NCBI GenBank assembly: GCA_007134625.1
Contig: SLKL01000175.1
Span: forward strand, 1 to 9,266
From: Saprospiraceae bacterium
GTDB taxonomy: Bacteria; Bacteroidota; Bacteroidia; Chitinophagales; Saprospiraceae
Length of the DNA: 9,266 nucleotides
Direction of reading: 5' to 3'
The translations under genes were made by a program, and so were the position numbers. Below are positions 5,304 through 9,266 of the stretch, piece after piece (within the stretch, counting starts at the first letter, position 1; every line of letters starts with the position of its first letter). The notes beneath the pieces are model-generated. The model did no database searches and was not told the origin of the DNA. It saw only the letters and a list, made by a program, of their open reading frames with translations.

Positions 5304-6685
5304 TGTTCATATTCTTTGCCCTCCTCAGGAATAATCACATTGATAAAGCCCTCATCAATTAGCGTACGTGAAAAGTCCTTTTTAACGGATTCATTTCCAT
5401 GCACAAGAAATATTTTCCTCAACTTCTTTTTTTGATGGTCTAAAAATTCCAGGAGTTCATCAAGATCGGCATGTGCGGAGAAGGAATCCATTACCTCAAT
5501 TGAAGCCCTTATATTATGTTTCTGACCAAAAAATGTAACTGACTTGGGTTGACTTCTTAAGTGTGCTCCTGTTGTGCCCGGAGCACAATAACCAACAATT
5601 AAAATGGTATTTTTAGGATCAGTGACGTTATTGGCAATATGGTGCCTTACCCTTCCTGCATTAGCCATACCCGAAGAAGAGATGATAATACAGGGTCCCT
5701 CTTGCTTATTTATTCCCTTGGATTCATCGACAGAGGTAATATAATTGAGTCCGTTAAAGCCGAAAGGATCGGGATCAAATTCGATATAATCAATTAGTTT
5801 TTGATCGTAGCATTCAGGATGTAGTCTGAAAATTCTCGTGGCATTGACACTGAGTGGGCTATCTACATAAACCGGTATTTTAGGCAGCTCGCCCTCGTTT
5901 TCCATTTTGTCCAATAGAAAAACAATTTCTTGTGTTCGTCCAAGGCTGAAAGCAGGGATAATTAGTCGTCCTTTATTTTCTACGCATGTTTTCTGTATTA
6001 TTCCTTTGAGCTTTTTTCCTTGATCTATAGACGGCTCATGTTTTCTGTTTCCATAAGTCGATTCGCAGATCAGCAATTCCACCTGAGGCATGGGTTGAGG
6101 GTTTCTTAAAATAGGTCTGTCCGGTCTGCCGACATCACCGGTAAAACCAATCATTTTTTCCCTTCCTTCTTCATGAATCTTCAGACTAACTGAGGCACTA
6201 CCCAGAATATGACCGGCGTCCGTGAAATAAAATGCAATTTGTTGATTGACCCGATACCACCTATTATAACCAATGGTTATAAAGCGTGACAGAGTTTCAT
6301 ATACATCATCAGTGTTGTATAATGGCTCTACTTTTTTACCTGTTTTCCTGCTTTCATATTCAGCATCATATTCCTGAATTTTTGCACTGTCTAGAAGCAT
6401 AATCAATGCCAGACTTCTCGTAGCCGGAGTACTGTACACAAAGCCATCAAATCCGTCTTTTACTAATTTAGGAAGGCGACCGATGTGATCAATATGTGCA
6501 TGAGACATAATTACTGCGTCAATGGAAGCCGGGTCAAATGACCACTCTCGGTTTTGCTTGGATGACTCTTCTTCAGACCCTTGAAATAGACCACAATCCA
6601 ATAAAAACTTAAATCCACTATTCAACTCAACCATGTGACAGCTACCTGTCACTTCTCTTACTGCTCCGTGAAAACTAATCTTCAT
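5300..6685 (-). CDS. Beta-CASP metallo-beta-lactamase-fold RNA nuclease
   Basis: The product belongs to the MBL/beta-CASP superfamily that includes CPSF-73-like RNA-processing nucleases and bacterial homologues such as Thermus TTHA0252. Its zinc-binding MBL motifs are complete: SHAHIDH at 61-67 (H62, H64, D66, H67), GHILGS with H159, and GDVGR with D184. The beta-CASP motifs follow: motif A with E208 in ESTYG, motif B with H405 in SFSAHAD, and motif C with H429 in HGN. A histidine at motif C is the feature that separates RNA-acting from DNA-acting members. FSLGRTQE (246-253) and SSSGM (336-340) are also typical. The 461-residue length is normal, and the absence of a signal peptide places it in the cytoplasm. 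It was probably transcribed alone, because a terminator lies just upstream at 6723-6751. Endo- or exonuclease activity on RNA is inferred from the family; the natural substrate cannot be told. Confidence 0.9.
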   Translation of the reverse strand: MKISFHGAVREVTGSCHMVELNSGFKFLLDCGLFQGSEEESSKQNREWSFDPASIDAVIMSHAHIDHIGRLPKLVKDGFDGFVYSTPATRSLALIMLLDSAKIQEYDAEYESRKTGKKVEPLYNTDDVYETLSRFITIGYNRWYRVNQQIAFYFTDAGHILGSASVSLKIHEEGREKMIGFTGDVGRPDRPILRNPQPMPQVELLICESTYGNRKHEPSIDQGKKLKGIIQKTCVENKGRLIIPAFSLGRTQEIVFLLDKMENEGELPKIPVYVDSPLSVNATRIFRLHPECYDQKLIDYIEFDPDPFGFNGLNYITSVDESKGINKQEGPCIIISSSGMANAGRVRHHIANNVTDPKNTILIVGYCAPGTTGAHLRSQPKSVTFFGQKHNIRASIEVMDSFSAHADLDELLEFLDHQKKKLRKIFLVHGNESVKKDFSRTLIDEGFINVIIPEEGKEYEH

Positions 6686-6705
6686 TTGTTCGATTTTTGA
6701 TTTTG

Positions 6706-6713
6706 CAAATATG
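6706..6713 (-). promoter_or_regulatory. Possible -7 element for the beta-CASP nuclease gene
   Basis: On the minus strand the bases read CATATTTG, one mismatch to TAnnTTTG, and lie about 20 bases upstream of the ATG at 6685. No TTG is present at the usual -33 distance, which falls in the T-rich tail of the upstream terminator. A promoter is needed somewhere here if that terminator is efficient, but this particular box is weakly supported. Confidence 0.3.
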
Positions 6714-6722
6714 CGTAAAAAT

Positions 6723-6751
6723 AAAAAAAAGGGGACATAAGCCCCCTCTTT
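6723..6751 (-). terminator. Intrinsic terminator downstream of the outer-membrane protein gene
   Basis: On the minus strand AGGGG (6747-6743) pairs with CCCCT (6734-6730) around an 8-base loop. A G-U pair and three A-U pairs can extend the stem outwards, and the run of eight T (6730-6723) completes a classical rho-independent terminator. It lies about 40 bases after the stop at 6793 and separates that gene from the nuclease gene downstream. Confidence 0.85.
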
Positions 6752-6792
6752 AAATTCTATAGTTCCTCCAATTCAGGTTCTTTACTGCCTCT

Positions 6793-7683
6793 TCAGAAGT
6801 TGTAGGATAAGCCCAAAACAAAATAAGATTGAATGTCATCATCCAAGTTCTTTGTCTCCTGTCTGTTCCATCTCAAGGCGTATTCTGCACCGACTCCAAT
6901 ACCCTTAAATAGTGTGAAGTTTACGCCGGTAGTCCAGGTGAAATTGGACAGATCATCAGTGTCTTCATAGCTCAAAAAGCCGGATAAATTAGATCGCAAA
7001 TTAACTCCTTCTATGATCTCGCGATTGTAGTCTGCGACAATTTTTGCACCTAATGATGACTCAAAATCTAATTCATCAGCAAAAATGAAATTGTAATTCA
7101 AAGGATGGACAACCACCACCAGATTCGCATTCGGTGACCAGGTTACACCAATACCTAAATCGAGATAGGCAGGATCAAAGGCATTTTCGACTACACCCGT
7201 TCTGAATTCTGCCAAGGCTGATGCCGCTAAAGTTGGGGAAATTTTATATCCATATAGTGAGGTAAGCTGGAATACATCAACGGTAGATTGGTATTTTGAT
7301 TCATCCTCGGCTCCTGTTTTCCTATCCAGCTTTTGCCAACCCAGATTTAGTTGTGCATTATTTCGCCAAAAATATCTCTCCTCTATGAGGTGGGCAAATC
7401 CAGCGGCAGATACCTGTATATTACTTGTAGTGGCATCGGGGTTAGCACTACTCACCCAGTTGTTCATATCTGTCAGACTGAAACCAAGTAAACCGGAAAA
7501 GCCTGTTCTCCAACCATATACCGGAGGGATAGCCTGAGTAGTTTTTCGTAATTCTGATTGAAGGTTTTTAATTTGAGACTCCAAGTCAGCTTTTCTCGCT
7601 CTTAAAGAATCAACGTCTTGCGCTGCTAATTCTCCAAAGCTAAACAGGGCGATAAAAATCAATATTAGTTTTGTCTGCTTCAT
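6793..7683 (-). CDS. Outer-membrane beta-barrel protein, DUF3078-like, with N-terminal coiled coil
   Basis: The 296-residue product starts with a Sec signal peptide (hydrophobic stretch at residues 5-16, likely cleavage after AAQ at 20-22). Residues 24-50 are a short charged heptad-like segment (DSLRARKADLESQIKNLQ and onward), probably a periplasmic coiled coil. The rest (about 55-296) alternates hydrophobic and polar residues with many aromatic and glycine positions, and the chain ends in LGLSYNF, a terminal Phe as recognised by the BAM machinery. The segment GWRTGFSGLLGFSLTDMNNW (57-76) resembles the opening strand of the DUF3078 family of Bacteroidota. No substrate or function is known to me, and porin-like or structural roles are both possible. 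It has its own promoter (7717-7724) and its own terminator (6723-6751), so it is probably monocistronic. The family call is moderately sure; the outer-membrane location is more so. Confidence 0.8.
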   Translation of the reverse strand: MKQTKLILIFIALFSFGELAAQDVDSLRARKADLESQIKNLQSELRKTTQAIPPVYGWRTGFSGLLGFSLTDMNNWVSSANPDATTSNIQVSAAGFAHLIEERYFWRNNAQLNLGWQKLDRKTGAEDESKYQSTVDVFQLTSLYGYKISPTLAASALAEFRTGVVENAFDPAYLDLGIGVTWSPNANLVVVVHPLNYNFIFADELDFESSLGAKIVADYNREIIEGVNLRSNLSGFLSYEDTDDLSNFTWTTGVNFTLFKGIGVGAEYALRWNRQETKNLDDDIQSYFVLGLSYNF

Positions 7684-7716
7684 AACATTTTCATTTACTT
7701 GATATAAAATATTTTA

Positions 7717-7724
7717 CAAATTTA
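7717..7724 (-). promoter_or_regulatory. -7 promoter element for the outer-membrane protein gene
   Basis: On the minus strand the bases read TAAATTTG, an exact match to TAnnTTTG, ending 34 bases before the ATG at 7683. That leaves a leader of about 27 bases. A TTG (complement of CAA at 7755-7757) is 30 bases upstream, too far for a normal -33 element, so only the -7 box is well supported. Confidence 0.5.
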
Positions 7725-7783
7725 AACTTTTTTAATAACTGTTAATACGAGTCTCAATTTTTATAAGAAATTAACTTTTTGAA

Positions 7784-7809
7784 TGCAAATAAACGCCTAA
7801 TAATTTGCA
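7784..7809. repeat. Inverted repeat TGCAAAT-N12-ATTTGCA between divergent genes
   Basis: TGCAAAT (7784-7790) and ATTTGCA (7803-7809) form perfect 7-bp arms with a 12-base spacer. The centres of the arms are about 19 bases apart, close to two helical turns, which suits a dimeric DNA-binding protein. The site lies upstream of both divergent promoters, about 60 bases from the -7 box of the outer-membrane protein gene and about 52 from that of the serine hydrolase. The AT-rich surroundings make chance occurrence possible. Confidence 0.3.
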
Positions 7810-7861
7810 CAATTGGAAATGATCAGCAGTTTTTTATTTATTCTGAAGCCTCACTTTTTTC

Positions 7862-7869
7862 TATATTTG
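7862..7869 (+). promoter_or_regulatory. -7 promoter element for the serine hydrolase gene
   Basis: TATATTTG matches TAnnTTTG exactly and lies 28 bases upstream of the ATG at 7898, predicting a leader of about 22 bases. The -33 position has TTC (7841-7843, 18-base spacing) rather than TTG. The run of T and A after the box is typical of an unstructured leader. Confidence 0.55.
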
Positions 7870-7897
7870 TCGATCATTTTTTTTTAAAAGCTATCTC

Positions 7898-9266
7898 ATG
7901 AATCACGGATTCCACTGTAAAAAACTGTATAACTTATTAATTGTTCTGCCTTTTCTGTTTTTGAATGCCCACTATTCAACTGCTCAGATTCCGCTTGATT
8001 TTGATGAATGGATGATGGAGGGTATGATGGAGTGGCAAATCCCGGGTATGGCAGTTGGGGTAGTTAAGGACAATGAGATCATTTATTTAAATGGTTTTGG
8101 GGTGAGAAAACTGGGAGAACCGGAAAGGGTAGATCGCAATACGGTTTTTGGTATAGCTTCAGTCAGTAAAAATATGACTGCAGCGGCACTCGCAATGCTT
8201 GTAGATGAAGGGAAAATTCATTGGGATGATCGTGTAGTGGATTATATTCCGTGGTTTGAACTCAGTGATCCCTATGCTACCTCTCAGGTGACCATACGGG
8301 ATTTGCTTCTGCATCGCGTAGGTTTGGGGCGAGTACTTGGAAATAGATTACAGTTCATGACAAATTCAAGTCGGGACGAGCTACTGCGACAAGTTCGATA
8401 TATGGATTTAGAGGCTGACTTCAGATACCGGGTAGTTTACAATAATGTGATGTTTTCTCTTGCAGGTCAGATTATTGAGTATGTCGAAGGGGTGAGCTGG
8501 GATGAATTTCTGATGGAGAGATTGTTCTCTCCACTTCAAATGAATCGAACTACCACGAGTATTACCATGCTGGATGGAATGGATAATCTCGCTCATCCAC
8601 ATCAGGAGATAAAAGGAGAGGTCGTGCCTATCAGTTGGAGAAATTGGGATAACGCAGGTCCGGCAGGGGGTGTTAACTCAAGTGTTACTGATGTCTCCAA
8701 TTGGTTGTTGATGCAGTTGGGAGAAGCAGGGAGCTTTAAGGATAGTACACTGATTAGTTCGGCGAGAATGAGAGATATGCACAGGGCTCAGCAAGCTCTG
8801 CCTCAGGGAGACCCTTATTCTGCTCAGGCTTCTTTTGGATTGGGTTGGAGAGTGTCTGATTATGAGGGTTACAGAGTTTTAAGTCATGGTGGTGCAACGG
8901 ATGGTTTCAATACTTCAGCTTATATGTTGCCGGAAGAAAATCTGGGTATCATAGTGATGAGCAATACCTTTAACCTGTTCAGGGAAGCGGTGGTTTTTAC
9001 GCTTATTGATGCCATGATCGGTAATGAAGGAAAGGATTGGCATGAATATTACCGGAATAGGTATCTGGAAGGTTTTGAGAGAGTGAAGTCCCTTAGAGAA
9101 AAAATTCATGAAGAAAGAGAAAAGGAAACTTCTCCATCCTTTGAATTGGAGCAATACACAGGAACCTACGCAGATGAAGCTTATGGCCAAATAGAAGTTT
9201 TTCTGAATGACAATAATGAATTGGAGATCAAATTCTGGGAAGATGAAAACCTGATTACCATTCTGG
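7898..9266 (+). CDS. Secreted beta-lactamase-family serine hydrolase (class C/PBP-like) with C-terminal DUF3471-type domain; 3' end outside the window
   Basis: The reading frame is open for 456 codons from the ATG at 7898 to the window edge, so the C-terminus is missing. A Sec signal peptide (hydrophobic residues 11-23, cleavage near STAQ at 27-30) predicts export to the periplasm or beyond. The beta-lactamase/transpeptidase-like fold shows its catalytic motifs in order: SVSK at 88-91 (nucleophile S88, K91), YNN at 181-183 (the YxN motif) and HGG at 330-332 (equivalent of the KTG motif). NAGPAGGVNSS (252-262) and DLLLHRVGL (135-143) are typical of the family. Residues 380-412 are charged and helical, then YTGTYADEAYGQIEV (420-434) looks like the start of a DUF3471 domain. 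Such proteins act as esterases or D-amino-acid or peptide hydrolases; true beta-lactamase activity is unusual, and the substrate cannot be told from sequence. It is divergent from the outer-membrane protein gene. Confidence 0.9.
   Translation, partial: MNHGFHCKKLYNLLIVLPFLFLNAHYSTAQIPLDFDEWMMEGMMEWQIPGMAVGVVKDNEIIYLNGFGVRKLGEPERVDRNTVFGIASVSKNMTAAALAMLVDEGKIHWDDRVVDYIPWFELSDPYATSQVTIRDLLLHRVGLGRVLGNRLQFMTNSSRDELLRQVRYMDLEADFRYRVVYNNVMFSLAGQIIEYVEGVSWDEFLMERLFSPLQMNRTTTSITMLDGMDNLAHPHQEIKGEVVPISWRNWDNAGPAGGVNSSVTDVSNWLLMQLGEAGSFKDSTLISSARMRDMHRAQQALPQGDPYSAQASFGLGWRVSDYEGYRVLSHGGATDGFNTSAYMLPEENLGIIVMSNTFNLFREAVVFTLIDAMIGNEGKDWHEYYRNRYLEGFERVKSLREKIHEEREKETSPSFELEQYTGTYADEAYGQIEVFLNDNNELEIKFWEDENLITIL

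Noticed and set aside
6758..6795. Eleven sense codons (RGSKEPELEEL) in frame after the TGA stop of the outer-membrane protein
   Set aside because: The protein already ends in the terminal Phe expected of a barrel, and an acidic tail would spoil that signal. A short open stretch before the terminator is easily due to chance.

Overview
The window reads as a stretch of an ordinary chromosome from a member of the Bacteroidota, most likely a Cytophagales-type or related marine/soil lineage. The reasons are moderate-to-low GC content, the near absence of Shine-Dalgarno sequences, several promoters of the Bacteroidota type (TAnnTTTG around -7), signal peptides ending in 'AQ', a lipoprotein signal peptidase with the long insertion typical of this phylum, and a TraR/DksA-like protein whose zinc finger is degenerate. 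No tRNA, rRNA, CRISPR array, transposase or phage gene is visible.

Layout, left to right. Positions 1-120 hold no convincing gene but contain a dense run of inverted repeats that looks like an intergenic repeat element. Next come lspA (162-821) and, upstream of it, a traR/dksA-like gene (883-1260). Both are on the minus strand and probably cotranscribed from a promoter at 1291-1298. A 257-base divergent intergenic region follows. It carries a strong plus-strand promoter whose -33 element lies inside a perfect 19-bp palindrome (1442-1460), a candidate operator. That promoter drives a tight three-gene plus-strand operon (1518-5303): a FutA/FbpA-like ferric-iron-binding lipoprotein, a double-length FbpB-like permease and an FbpC-like ATPase. 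Together they form a complete Fe(III) ABC importer.

The operon meets a minus-strand gene for a beta-CASP metallo-beta-lactamase-fold RNA nuclease (5300-6685) tail to tail, and the two stop codons share the palindrome TTAA. Upstream of the nuclease is a minus-strand gene (6793-7683) for a DUF3078-like beta-barrel outer-membrane protein with a short N-terminal coiled coil, followed by a clear intrinsic terminator (6723-6751). A 214-base divergent promoter region separates it from a plus-strand gene (7898 to the window edge) for a secreted class-C beta-lactamase-like serine hydrolase with the start of a C-terminal DUF3471-type domain. That gene is cut by the end of the window.

How the genes work together: the iron importer is self-contained, and its binding protein has a lipobox that LspA would process after lipidation. 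The other genes are housekeeping or envelope functions with no evident shared pathway. I see no convincing new multi-gene system. The items most worth checking are the palindromic operator on the iron operon, the structured element at the left edge and the zinc-less TraR/DksA protein.
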